Shown here piece after piece: positions 23,801-32,104 of a DNA stretch of 64,000 bases. The position numbers were made by a program, and so were the translations under genes. Under the pieces are notes generated by a model. It searched no databases and was not told the origin of the DNA. It worked only from the letters and a program-made list of their open reading frames with translations. This DNA is from Heterobilharzia americana (taxonomy: Eukaryota; Platyhelminthes; Trematoda; Strigeidida; Schistosomatidae). The DNA is taken from contig OX104134.1 in NCBI GenBank assembly GCA_944470555.2, forward strand, positions 51,637,890 through 51,701,889. The letters run 5' to 3'. Each line of letters opens with the position of its first letter. Positions within the stretch are counted from its first letter, which is position 1.

Positions 23801-26800
23801 AGTGGAAAGGTATTATGATCAGTCTTTGGATGAAGGATGGAAAACTCCTCCATCAAATGCAAATGATATCTACTATCGAAATAGCAACTAAGATTACAGT
23901 TATACTAATAGTATTTAAGCAAATAACGAAGATAATTGATACAGCAGTTAGAAATTAAGGTTTAAAATAACTACTTGACTATTAGTCTTGATGCGTTTTC
24001 GGTTAACAATTAACAATGAAAAAAATAACTCCAAATTCAGCTAATACATATATCATGACAAATTTGCCGAATGACGCCACTTCAGATCGTTCATCAGAGA
24101 TAAACACATACTTCAGCTTCCAAGTTCACCTCGAGACTTGGACTAGTAATAGAAAATCTGACTAGGTAGTTGAGCGTGATGAAGAACAGATGGCTGCACA
24201 CTATCACTGTATACAGCGTACAAGAAAACCATCCTTAGACAAAGTAAGATCAAAACTTGGTTAACAGGCGGATCTCCACATCCACTGAGCACCGAACTGA
24301 TAATCCAAATCCTCTTCAAAATTTAACCACTATTGCTGCATATGAAGGAAGGCTGGTTTGCCGATCAAGGTTACCTCAAACAGTCAAACAAGTATTTTAG
24401 AATTATTTTAAAAAAATCAAACTAAAAATAGACTTACCAAGGACCGAATATCATAACGAAGTCGCCACATTTTAAATCATCACCCAGAAGACAGTTTCCA
24501 ACTGCAGCTGAAAATGGTCCCTCTGTGCCTAAAGCGACACCAGATATGGGCAGAAGAAGAATGGCGAAAGAGTTCGATCCCTTGTTATTTTGTTGACCAT
24601 CATAATTTTCTACCTCAATTTCTAAATCGGATATGATTTCACGTACACAAAATGCTACCAAGCCTGATAAACTCTCTGTGAAATTACGGAGTATTTTCAC
24701 GATTCGGAAAATTTTTGAGGCGCGATTAGTGAAATCTAAAAAATAATTAAAAGCAAAAAAACTTCAGATAAAAGCGGACAAGAATTGGAAGCGGCTTTTA
24801 GAATTTCCGCTATCACATCAGTTTTGCATAGGTTCAAGAATCTCTTCCAACCGCATAATTGTATACAACCAGTGGATGGAAATCAGTCAAAGTAGTTTCA
24901 GAACATAGAAATTAGCTTTGAACAAACTACAGAACCTTGAAAAAACCAAACATGATTGTCGGACACTAGTAATACAAAAAATGCACATTGCTGATAACGA
25001 AAAAATTCCATTTCCTGTCCAAATGCAGTTAGCAAATTATTGCATTACTTCTGACTAAATGATCAAGACAAGTAAAAACAAACAAGTCCACACAGTGTTT
25101 CAACAGTTCAACTTGCCACATGTCACACCAACAAGTAAAGAACAAAGGCAGAGGAAATGACGAGAATTCGAAGAAAGTGTATAAAAGTAAATGAAAGTAT
25201 TGAAGTCATTGAATATGACAATGACTGCATAACTCTGAACTGTTGAGATTGATTAGGAGCCATATCTTCAAGTCTGCATAATAGATATGGCGAGACGACG
25301 GCAAATACTTCGTGAAACGGAGGTAAGGGTGGACGAACACCACACGCCTTCCAATGACCTCCACATTTCACGACACTTAAGAAAGATTAGTGCTTCAGAT
25401 TAGCTTAAATGAGCCAGCCAAATATATTCTAAGCTCTATAGTTTGTAAAAGTACAGCAACGCATACTGGCCTACAGATTGACAGTCACCATCCAGTGGAA
25501 GGAGTGACATGTGTTTTATGTTCGACAAAAATAGGATGTAAGTGCTACTGTTGGCCATAACCTGAGTATGATAGCAAATTATAAAGTGGTTCTAACCAAG
25601 GTACGCGAAGTATCGAAATCGTTTTTCTGGACGTTTGAGAGATTTAATAAACGTATATGTAGGATGCTCTATCCTTCTTGTGTAAGATCTCATCTTGAAT
25701 ACTGAATATACAAACAGCTCGTTTTTCCTCTAAGAAACGAATATTCTGGAACGAGTAACAACGGTAGGTACCAAGTAAGTGTTTGGACTTTTTGAGTTTC
25801 ATCCAGAAAAATAGTTGGAACGTTTATCCCTCTCACCTTTATCGTACGAAAGTAATTGGATTTACTAAGGTGGATTGTTTCTTCGATAGCTATATGGGTG
25901 CTGATCCCTCTAATCGTTCTGTCCTTTAGAGAACTTGCAATGTGCCTGCTTTTCTCAAGTTAATGTCTGCAGGCTCCACACAGACGTCTGACAATTATAA
26001 AATCTAAAATTATGTTTGTCACGCTGATTACCCTGTGGGTATCACAAGAAAAATCAGAAATCTACACCAGTCAATGGGATCATATATGACTCCAGCCAAC
26101 ACCACTTAATATAAATAAAAATCATTCATTACCACCCATGAGCACTCACGGCATTCATTCATTAAACACCACTGCCCTTCCTCACTACAGATTTCTTCCT
26201 CGTTCGCTTCTTGAGTTCAACAAGGGTTCGATGGCCTATCTGAGTCATCCATTCACAATCCAACTGGATAGCGGGCAACAGAACATTAGCTGCAGACAAG
26301 TTATACTGTTTCTCAAGGTGTCCGACACATCATCCCAATAGTCGCCCTGAGAGCGAACCGCTGGCTTGCCATATTTCTTGACCTGAAGGCCCCGATTCGA
26401 CTCTATCAAAAGTGAGATGTTGTGACAGTGTCTGCCTATGAAGGTAGCAACGAGCAAGTATGAAACCTTTATCAAAGCTATCTACTCGCACTCACGCAGC
26501 TGTGTCAGAGCTTATAGAGAATTGTCATCAGAAAAAACGACAATTAATGGTATCCACTGTCACCGTTCCTATTCAACTTCTTCATAGACGTACTAAGGTA
26601 CATGACCTTCGACATGTCTGACATTACAGGGATTTATCTAATCCTTGGAGGATATCTGGTTGACTTGGTGTATGCAGCCGATAATGATCTGCTAGGTGAA
26701 GATGCTGACAAAATGCAGGTCATCTAGACGTGTTGAGCAGAAATATGAGTATGTTCTGAATGCGTTTAGCTGGCACCTGTCAAATATAAGATGATACCCC

Positions 26801-29800
26801 AGAACTGGTCTGCAACCACTCCCAGTTTATTGGAAGGGAATGAAGTTGTGGAGTATGTCAACCACTTCATTTACTTAAGGAGTTGCATCAGCAGGAACTG
26901 ACTAGTTGCTGACGAAATCTCAGCTCAGTCATAGAAGATCCCTTTCGCACTTGCCTATTTGCGTCATCTATGGTGTCTTCCGGCAAGACATCTGACTATC
27001 CATCGAAAGACGAGTATACTGTGCTGCAGACCGTTCTGTCCTGTTTTATAGATGTGAGACCTGTTCGTTAAAAGTAGAAGACATAGAGCAATTGTAGTGT
27101 TTTGATCACTGATGTCTTCGTGGCACGGCTCACGTTTGTTGGAATCACCTTGTGAGCAATACTGAAGTCAGAAGGGTACCAGAGAAGACAAACAAGTCGA
27201 TTGGTGAGGTGTGAACCTCATGCACTTAATGAAAGGTTTTACGTTGAGTTTTTCTGTCTGTCTGCAGACTCATCCTTCTCCACCACAACCTCACCAGAGA
27301 TTGACTTCTACGCCCCAGCTTCCTCGATCCATACAAATAACTCTCTCATGTTAGCCCCTTCCCCTTCACCTCAGCTTTCGCTGTCCACCATTGTTTACGG
27401 TCACTCAGTAGACTTCTCATCACTCCAGATTTCAAATTCTTCCCCTCCTCATTGTTCTTGGAGCCTGAACAGATACGCTCGCCTGCAGTCATTAACTCAG
27501 AAGATGCTGAGAACTACTAAACCTTTCTAACCGCTTTCTGAGAGTCAGTTACGGTTGATACAACGCCTCAATCAAGTGAAGCAAACCAGTCCCGGATCAT
27601 CATCAAACATACTCAGATTTCTACACAACGTATTCAAAGACCCTGCATTTTTTCAGCGTCTTCATCTGGCAGGAGAATAACGTCTGCGTACTCCAAGTCA
27701 ACTAGATGGCCTTCAAGGAGCAGATTAATCCCTGTGAAGTCAGAATTAATTAAAAACTAGACAGGAACGGTGACGGAAGGCACTCCTGGCGGACACCACC
27801 CGCCATCGTCAACTCGAGTGACAAATATCCATAGGCCTTTTACACGGCTGCCTGAGTTTGAGCAAAGAGCTTTGATAAGCACTACATACTTGCTGGGTAC
27901 TACTTTCACAGTCAAACACTGCCACAACACCTCATGGTCAGCAGAGTTAAATGCCACCTCCTCATCAAGAAGTGTGGTGAGTGTCAGCCACCGGTAAGTA
28001 TGTATGTGTTCTAGAACATGTTGAAGGATGAGGATTTGATCGATGCATACTCGTCCAAGTTTGATATCTGTATGGTGTCCTCGAGCTCCATTTATGCATC
28101 GAATAACTATGGACGCAATAATCCTGGATATGATGTTATTAAAACTGATTCTTCTATAGTATTCATAAGATTTTCCTCGCTTCTTATAGACTGGAATGAT
28201 CAGTGAAGTAGACCATCTCTGCGGAACTATCTACTGTTCCTATACCCCATCTAGTATTCTTTTAACTTTGAGGAGGTTTGGAAGACCGACATCTACATCA
28301 CATTTATGTTCGGGCTGGATGCTGAGCAACTTAAAGCGACATTGTGGGCAAGTTGAAGTGTGGCTCAAGGTGTCCCGCCCAACGTTCTAGCCGTTTGTCC
28401 CGAGAGGTTTTCGGTGACGGTTTAACTAGCCATCGTCTTCTTGCCGGCATCCTTAATAACCTGAGATAGTTGCCGAGTATTACTCAACGCTGATGTCTTC
28501 TCCATCTCTCGTTTTCACCACCCACCACTCCTCGCGATCGACGCGGAGATTCTTTGTCAAGATACATTTAAGTTGCTTTCGCTCTTCATCGTAGTCAGAG
28601 ACAGTCAGAATCAGTCTTCTCGCGTCGATCAGTTCGGATGACATTACAGGAATCCAATGATGTTCACGAACTTTCATGTTTAGGTTACCAATTTTGTTTA
28701 CCGCTATTCCTACAGCAAGCCTGAAATCAAACCAGGTTACCTCGTGATGAACACAGCTTTCACGTTCAGATAAATGCCTAGCTACCTTCTCTCTGAGCAT
28801 ACACTTAGCACTTTCATCTTCCAATCGAGGACGCAGAGGATTAAATGCTGTTTGTTTCCTGCCCCAACTAAGGCTAAACATACACGTGTCCTTACTAACT
28901 CATAATCGCAGTTAGAACAGGTACCCCAGAAAGAGCCACAATTCTCCATCGATCCTTTCACAAGATGACTCATAGTAATATGAACTCTCCGTGTTCATCG
29001 TTGGTTTGATGTCAGAGGATACCACCCGAGACAGTGTCTTTCACTATGCTCGAAGTTAGTCCTGGCGAGAAACAAGTAGTTTTCGGAACAAAATTACAAG
29101 ACGATCACCGTTGTCGGTTCACCAGCATGGGATACTTCAGATACCTCGAAGATGCCTTTCCGATTGCCCCAGCCTTCCTACTTGAGCATTGATATTGCAC
29201 GCTACCATGACCATACCTGAACTTCCTGTTTTATGTTGCAAAATTGACAGCTTTTTACAGAATTCTTCCTTAACATCATCCGAACAGGAGTTGGTTGGCT
29301 CGAAAGCAGATATTGCAAATGAGTATTGGTGAATTTCATGACCTTTTCCATTTCTTATAAATCCCTTCAGTAAAACTGAATACAAGCGGCTGTTGACTGG
29401 TATCCAGTCGAGAAGTGAAATTTCTGCCCGACAACTCGATACTGTATCTACACCTGAGAGTCCACGAGAACTAGTCATTGAATCTCCGGACAGTTGTAAA
29501 GTCAATTTTGAAGATTCACCACACTGGTCAGATGACGTCAAGTGAATAACCGCACTTGGAACCTGTAAATGTGTCTCGGAAACGCAGCATACATCCATAG
29601 ACGAGGGTTTAGGAGTTCTGGAGAGAAACGCTTGTTGTCTGATTCGACATAGAGTTCGGACGTTGGAAACTCTAGTGTAAAATTGACAGTATGATTCTAG
29701 GAGACTAGAAACAGTGTTTGTTGGCTTGGATGATTGGCACTGGTCGTAGAGTGAGAGGTTCAGAAAGTTGTAAGGGGCCTTTTATTGGTATCAAAGGCAA

Positions 29801-31460
29801 CAGAGGAGATAGAGGTGAGAAGCCCGGTATACAACTGGAAGCGAACAGGCAGTTAATACTTTCCAGATGACAACACCACGGAAGGTCATTTCTTCTTAAG
29901 GTACCTGAAAGAGAAGAAGATTCGTGATCACGGAGCCTATAGGAAATCTGCCTGAGGTCTGTCACACAGTCTTTTGAGAGATGTCCGTATACGACTTGAC
30001 TGTTCTAACGCCAGATAAAAAACACTAATACTGCCAGCACCAGAAGAACGCAGAGCACGGAGGAGTGTGCTGTTTATGGGGCCAATTTTTTCTAACCACT
30101 CTTCCTTCCCACCGGGAAGGTAGTATAAGCATGATATCGCTGGTCATCCGCCAGAAATACATTACTTCTGTTACACCACAATCCAGCTAGTAGTACGACT
30201 TCACCCTCGAACACCCACCATAGTCTAGCAATTTACACTATAACGGCAACTGCTTTCCCTCTTACCAAACCTTTATGGCTAGGTGAGACCTGGAGGGAAC
30301 AAGCTTTCAGCCATTGTAGCTCGTTGGGTCATTGTGATATAAAAACCCGAGTACCATGTCAAGGTAGCAGCTATCGGTCAGATAAGAAGTAACTGACTAC
30401 AACTAGCAATCTCAACATCAAGTTTACACAAGTTCTCGGTCAGCCAGAACGTCATGTGTTTTTCTTGAGGGCTATTTATTTAATACGGTCTCAGTTCGGG
30501 TAGATATTTCAAGGAAAAAAATGAAATTATTTGACAACGTTGTGCATTCGCATGCTTATTCTGTTCCATACTTGTGTACAGTAAACTAATACGTTTTGTC
30601 TTCCGATTCACTTGGTCGGAAGTAATAGTGAGTCGATAGCGATTTTGAGAACATACCATTCATTCTCATCACTAACGTTATCACCGCTTGGTTATTAGAA
30701 ACCACTGAGAGGAAGAAGGAAGCTACGGAACGCCATTTTCCTATATGATAAGGTAGCTGCTAACAACATTGGTGGGGAATTCCGGATATATATGCGCCCA
30801 ATATTTACTCCTTCCATCAGACTTAACTCCACCTAACTACTTTTTTTGCTGACAAATGCTGAAAGAAATATGATTTATTCAAGAAGTAAACCAGATTTCT
30901 GAACTTTTAAACTCTATGTGCTGCTTTTTCAAACCTTACGGCGAATATGTGGAGAAATCAGTGCGTTTTACAGCTTTGAAATGTATCCCAATTGATTCCA
31001 TAGCAGAACGGCTAGTACCATCAAAAATTCGCCAAAATAAAGCAGCTTCTAAGTGGAAATTACCTGATGTCTTCTGTGTTAAACGTTGATGTAGCCAAAT
31101 GGAACGTTCTGAGGAAGTGCGTTTGACCAAATGATGAAGCCTGCGAAGTAAACTATTCCTACAATCATTAAAAACCAAAGGTGAGATATGTTTCCATCTA
31201 ATATCAAAAAGATAAAGTGACGGGTGAAAATCCATTGGATTAAAATAAATTATATACGGACAGACAAATAAACTTAAAACAGGATTTGCATAACGGTTCA
31301 AGTACATCAAGCGAGAACGCCTATCATCCGTATATTTTGAGCTATCTGATTCATCTGCATATACAAATAAATTACCTGACCATAACACACCATAATCTAT
31401 ATAGATGAAGCGAGCAGTTTCAAGCAGAAAAAATGGAATGATGCACAATAATGGTTTCAT
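9078..31460 (-). CDS. multi-exon host gene, MCM-like protein (possible MCMDC2 relative), partial
   Basis: Nine minus-strand exons were found by splice-site reading: up to 31460-30940, 24735-24438, 23734-23562, 22496-22456, 17484-17351, 15912-15736, 12891-12822, 10406-10251 and 9131-9078. Each later exon is open in the frame dictated by the previous one, and acceptors have pyrimidine tracts and donors read GTA/GTG. The first junction (30940 to 24735) does not phase directly, so at least one exon is missing there. Family inference: the segment with YFNPMDFHP, a beta-rich block ending GDDLKCGDFVMIFG, and CFLVIGCCRFWILKKI where MCM proteins carry the Walker A strand fit an MCM fold that has lost its P-loop, as in MCMDC2, a meiotic recombination factor. 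No GxxGxGKS motif is visible. The start codon and C terminus are unresolved. Exon calls are strong; the family call is moderate. Confidence 0.5.
9132..10250. other. intron, nothing recognised
   Basis: AT-rich sequence between two exons of the MCM-like gene. No retroelement domain, RNA gene or long open frame recognised. Confidence 0.5.
10251..10406 (-). CDS. 156-nt exon of MCM-like gene
   Basis: Acceptor CCTTTTCCCTACAG and donor GTATGTG bound exactly 52 codons, open in phase 0. It includes LVGFIRGTEAHSKGELFLE and CEINLWEARASNFNLIE. The CEINLWEA stretch has the Cys-hydrophobic-Trp spacing seen after the degenerate ATPase core of MCMDC2-type proteins (inference). Confidence 0.75.
10930..11330 (+). 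pseudogene. non-LTR RT linker remnant
   Basis: Plus-strand frames give SLRDHFRKQSSWTS-like sequence, LNEVEVQKELQVLIDKPR and LFKDRDETISAELARLF. This resembles the linker before RT motif 1 (EHF..QF.WP ... V..EI..LK ... LFKDGG). Highly decayed; the family could be LINE-B or a relative. Confidence 0.4.
11888..11901 (+). repeat. short (CA)n tract
   Basis: About seven ACA/CA units within intronic sequence. Confidence 0.7.
11900..12500 (-). pseudogene. non-LTR retrotransposon RT palm remnant
   Basis: The minus strand reads CYVDNVSTVCQTVEERIAYC then IRAAFDQLDKIAPCNYLLE, the FRPGR..D.I..LRQ and DxxAAFDSVD motifs. It continues with LETTLLEFRNIRLFVTRG and NLLSA-stop-YIISLYDN, a mutated YADD site. Several stops are present. 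It lies in the intron next to exon 12822-12891. Confidence 0.55.
12822..12891 (-). CDS. 70-nt exon of MCM-like gene
   Basis: Acceptor TTTGCTCTATTTACAG and donor GTAAGTGTC flank 70 nt encoding IRKEIRNRLDEIISHLG, a likely amphipathic helix, then PQSISN. It starts one base into a codon, as the previous exon demands, and ends in phase 0. Confidence 0.7.
13000..14490. other. intron, nothing recognised
   Basis: AT-rich. Plus ORFs of 91 and 76 codons have no recognisable motif and I treat them as chance. Confidence 0.4.
14497..15216 (-). pseudogene. unknown 240-codon frame with a single stop
   Basis: Two minus-strand open frames lie in the same frame, separated by a single TAA near 14893. The first has RSRLRELERQLSQKS and ERKEFDIYVATVTKKRTDE, basic and possibly coiled. 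The second has RVNSPYRGPAYATRLRTLP and KVRPSYSKGVRLRHLGHSG. The final part (about 14590-14520) resembles the PLE terminal segment, so it may be PLE-derived; it could equally be an unidentified gene. It sits in an intron of the MCM-like gene. Not recognised. Confidence 0.35.
15412..15480 (+). mobile_element. PLE 3'-coding remnant
   Basis: Matches the PLE end at 60870-60920 (GTACAGCCTCTTTCTTTGCC-like). It is also an inverted match, roughly 85% by eye, to 14590-14520. Confidence 0.45.
15736..15912 (-). CDS. exon of MCM-like gene
   Basis: A 177-nt exon with acceptor TTGCCGTTCATTTCAG and donor GTATGTG. It is open in the required frame and includes VWHFSGFPGLILLPNQG and YFKLGCIYSAEALLQLP. The second motif could correspond to the MCM EAGALVLAD-GG-ID strand (Walker B), with the acidic pair lost. 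It leaves GG, completed to Gly by the next exon. Confidence 0.75.
15990..16800. other. intron, nothing recognised
   Basis: AT-rich with homopolymer runs. No supported feature. Confidence 0.4.
16840..17180 (-). mobile_element. tRNA-derived SINE, copy C
   Basis: The head, minus 17178-17108, begins GTGGAGC and ends GCTCCAC, a perfect 7-bp acceptor stem. Inside are an A box (TGGCACAGTGGTTTAG) and a B box-like GTCCGAATCCC. The body shares ATGCACAAG(A/G)TTG(T/C)TGA with the copy near 53960. Not Sm-alpha: no ribozyme. Confidence 0.65.
17351..17484 (-). CDS. exon of MCM-like gene (degenerate P-loop region)
   Basis: A 134-nt exon with a long pyrimidine tract before AAG and a GTGAGTAG donor. It is open and encodes LLEQKLSVISESLN and KCFLVIGCCRFWILKKI. 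The latter has the hydrophobic strand plus lysine-containing helix of an MCM Walker A region, but the glycine-rich loop and catalytic GKS are absent. Two bases (AG) are left, completed to Arg by the next exon. Confidence 0.7.
17905..20790 (-). mobile_element. RTE-clade retrotransposon, copy 2 (decayed, internally expanded)
   Basis: Minus-oriented match to the family from the leader block (20790, GGGTGTAGGCC side) down to the C-terminal RT region. The 3' tail is missing. Recognisable pieces include the EN segment at 20510-20640, KNWRG-type and LNFIDFEKAFDGVDQEVI (about 19050) and the FADD area near 18660. It carries many indels and is interrupted at 19263-19689 by unrelated sequence flanked by a 79-bp duplication. 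It lies inside the intron between exons 22456 and 17484. Confidence 0.8.
19184..19768. repeat. 79-bp direct repeats flanking a 427-bp insert within RTE copy 2
   Basis: Positions 19184-19262 and 19690-19768 match at 77 of 79 bases, both being the RTE segment around GGTGGACAAGAACAG. The sequence between has no recognised family. Confidence 0.75.
20808..20857. repeat. (AT)n microsatellite at the RTE copy 2 5' end
   Basis: About 25 AT units directly adjoining the element leader. Confidence 0.95.
20858..21260. other. spacer, nothing recognised
   Basis: Unique-looking sequence without a gene. Confidence 0.4.
21266..21500. repeat. compound trinucleotide tract (TAG)n then (GAT)n-like
   Basis: Interrupted GTA/TAG repeats to about 21390 are followed by GATGAT/TGATTGATGA units to about 21500. 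Open frames across it (poly-Ser/Arg) are repeat artefacts. Confidence 0.9.
21501..22450. other. intron, nothing recognised
   Basis: AT-rich without a recognised element. Confidence 0.4.
22456..22496 (-). CDS. 41-nt micro-exon of MCM-like gene
   Basis: Acceptor TTTCACATCAG and donor GTAAGTGAG bracket 41 nt. With the leftover T of the previous exon it reads C-DPCAMLNCPNRFR and ends in phase 0, as the next exon requires. The Cys residues continue the Cys-rich stretch of the previous exon. Short exons are common in schistosome genes. Confidence 0.6.
22570..22970 (-). pseudogene. LINE-B 3'-terminal fragment
   Basis: Minus 22960-22780 reads TGGQIKTWHRCMKSSTVYM then GRCRLPG, the C-terminal tail that follows the RT of LINE-B. 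A like block lies at 37390-37500. No RT core; located in an intron. Confidence 0.5.
22990..23550. other. intron, nothing recognised
   Basis: No supported feature; a 72-codon plus ORF has no motif. Confidence 0.4.
23562..23734 (-). CDS. exon of MCM-like gene
   Basis: A 173-nt exon with acceptor TTTTAATTTGTCTAG and donor GTAAGTTTT. It is open in the frame set by the previous exon. It includes VMHSFFWVERIKSRIPN, which sits where MCM proteins have the final OB strand, and ends in a Cys-rich stretch (CSCLSS). It leaves one base (T), completed to Cys by the next exon. Confidence 0.7.
24438..24735 (-). CDS. exon of MCM-like gene (OB-fold-like block)
   Basis: A 298-nt exon with acceptor TTATTTTTTAG and donor GTAAGTC. 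It is open throughout and contains SFAILLLPISGVALG and GDDLKCGDFVMIFGPW. A hydrophobic strand followed by a (K/R)xGD-V-I-G strand is the pattern at the end of MCM OB domains. It leaves two bases (TG) that complete a Trp codon with the first base of the next exon. Confidence 0.7.
24740..25090. other. intron; possible unfound exon
   Basis: The minus frame CGWKRFLNLCKTDVIAEILK is open and protein-like, but I see no convincing donor. The missing exon between 30940 and 24735 may lie here. Confidence 0.2.
25090..25390 (-). pseudogene. possible LINE-B 3'-end remnant
   Basis: The minus frame carries HWKACGVRPPLPPFHE, resembling the GVRPPLPL segment near 35320 and the block near 58810. Weak. Confidence 0.3.
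25610..26110 (+). pseudogene. CR1-type LINE RT C-terminal remnant
   Basis: Plus-strand frames give VRSHLEY, ERVQR-like sequence and LDFLSFIQKNSWNVYPSHLY, then SYMGADPSNRSVL. The VR-HLEY...LE-VQRR...L-L-SL-YRR pattern is the C-terminal RT region of CR1/SR1-type LINEs. Many frame breaks. Confidence 0.4.
26150..26344 (-). pseudogene. LINE-B linker fragment, split by an inverted RT piece
   Basis: The minus frame has LPAIQLDCEW, comparable to IQSNREWNIE in the copy near 59950. Its upstream part appears to resume at 27245-27560, so the plus-strand RT fragment 26345-27240 interrupts it. Confidence 0.45.
26345..27240 (+). pseudogene. LINE-B RT fragment, plus orientation
   Basis: Plus frames: IFLDLKAP then DSIKSEMLWQCL-type sequence, PLSPFLFNFFIDVLRY, YLVDLVYAADNDLLGEDAD (the YADD site changed to YAAD), NEVVEYVNHFIYLRSCIS, SVLFYRCETCSLKVEDIE-like and HRCLRGTARVCWNHLVSN. 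It is dead, with stops at several sites. Positions 26694-27190 recur almost unchanged in reverse at 37632-38129. Confidence 0.65.
26694..27190 (+). repeat. left arm of a 497-bp near-perfect inverted repeat
   Basis: By direct reading it is the reverse complement of 37632-38129 with one 1-base indel (GCAGGT against GCAGGGT). The repeated sequence is dead LINE-B RT. Confidence 0.9.
27245..27560 (-). pseudogene. LINE-B linker fragment
   Basis: The minus frame has CSGSKNNEEG..LKS and VMRSLL-like sequence. It closely parallels 36680-36990 in the same orientation and is moderately diverged from it. Confidence 0.55.
27560..30400 (-). pseudogene. LINE-B retrotransposon, most complete copy (EN + linker + RT)
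   Basis: In minus order: a 5' region about 30400-29990, shared with copies near 44.0, 45.5 and 63.3 kb. Endonuclease 29598-28890: MDVCCVSETHLQVPS, SLLDWIPVNSRL, VACNINAQVGRLG, FWGTCSNCDYELVRTRV. Linker 28880-28480: ERKQLKCILTKNLRVDREEW. RT 28450-27560: KLGRVCIDQILILQHVLE, FNSADHEVLWQCL, GVRQECLPSPFL-type block, VDLEYADVILL. Stops and shifts throughout. By architecture it is an AP-endonuclease non-LTR element; I leave the clade open. Confidence 0.75.
30401..30933. other. intron, nothing recognised
   Basis: Between the LINE-B 5' region and the N-terminal exon of the MCM-like gene. An expected missing exon could be here, but I see no good candidate. Confidence 0.35.
30940..31460 (-). CDS. exon of MCM-like gene (N-terminal region)
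   Basis: Open for about 174 codons, ending at a GTAAGG donor directly left of 30940. The segment NPMDFHPSLYLFDIRW followed by ISPLVF resembles the NP-x-D... hydrophobic-PL pattern of the MCM N-terminal helical domain. The 5' boundary is uncertain: the tail of an RTE copy lies at 31478, and there are alternative acceptors inside the ORF, for example a pyrimidine-rich stretch ending TATAG. The first residues of the open frame (PFFLL...) may therefore be intron. Two bases are left over at the donor, which does not fit the next exon found, so an intermediate exon is expected. Confidence 0.55.
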
Positions 31461-31471
31461 ACAACATGCAG

Positions 31472-32104
31472 TTATATTATTATTATTATATTATTAGTCC
31501 CTTGGGTTCCTAGTGGAACATAGGGCTTCAGTAGCACGCCTCCAGTGACCTCTGTTCTCTGAGATCTTTTGAACCTGGTCCACGACAGCCCACAAGCTCT
31601 CATTTCCTCCTCGCACGACCTCCTCCATGTCACCCTCGGACGTCCAACTCGTCGCTTCCCATGGGGATTCCACTCGAGGGCCTGACGCGTGATGTCCTCC
31701 GTCGGCCTTCTCAGTGCATGGCCAATCCATCTCCACTTCTTCCTGCATATTTGTTGCGTGATAGGTTCTTGGTTGGTTCGTTCCCAGAGTTCCTTGTTGC
31801 TTATTTTTTCTGGCCATCTGATCTTCAGCAGCGAGCGTAAGCAGTTGTTGATGAATGTCTGTAGTTTATTGGAAATACCTTTCGTGACGCGCCAAGTCTC
31901 TGAGCCATACAAGAGCACTGACTTGACGTTGGTGTTGAAAATCCGTATCTTGTTCCACATGCTGAGTGCAGAAGATCTCCACACTGGTTTCAGGCTAATG
32001 AACGCCTGTCTTGCTTTTCCGATTCTGACTTTGACGTCCTCGTCCGTCCCGCCTGTAGTTGAAACAGTGCTTCCTAGATAAGTGAAGGAGGTTACTTCCT
32101 TCAA
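31472..32104 (-). CDS. RTE copy 3 C-terminal domain
   Basis: 210 codons: KEVTSFTYLGSTVSTTGG, KVRIGKARQAFISLKPVW, VLLYGSETWRVTKG, RRVGRPRVTWRRS, ending in Ile/Asn residues translated from the TTA tail. The KVRIGKARQAF frame is intact here, whereas copies 1, 2, 4 and 5 carry extra bases at this site. Confidence 0.85.
   Translation of the reverse strand: MKEVTSFTYLGSTVSTTGGTDEDVKVRIGKARQAFISLKPVWRSSALSMWNKIRIFNTNVKSVLLYGSETWRVTKGISNKLQTFINNCLRSLLKIRWPEKISNKELWERTNQEPITQQICRKKWRWIGHALRRPTEDITRQALEWNPHGKRRVGRPRVTWRRSCEEEMRACGLSWTRFKRSQRTEVTGGVLLKPYVPLGTQGTNNIIIII

Noticed and set aside
30936..31460. The first residues (to about the WSGN region) of the N-terminal exon as secure coding sequence
   Set aside because: Pyrimidine-rich with candidate acceptors inside; kept only as an uncertain boundary.
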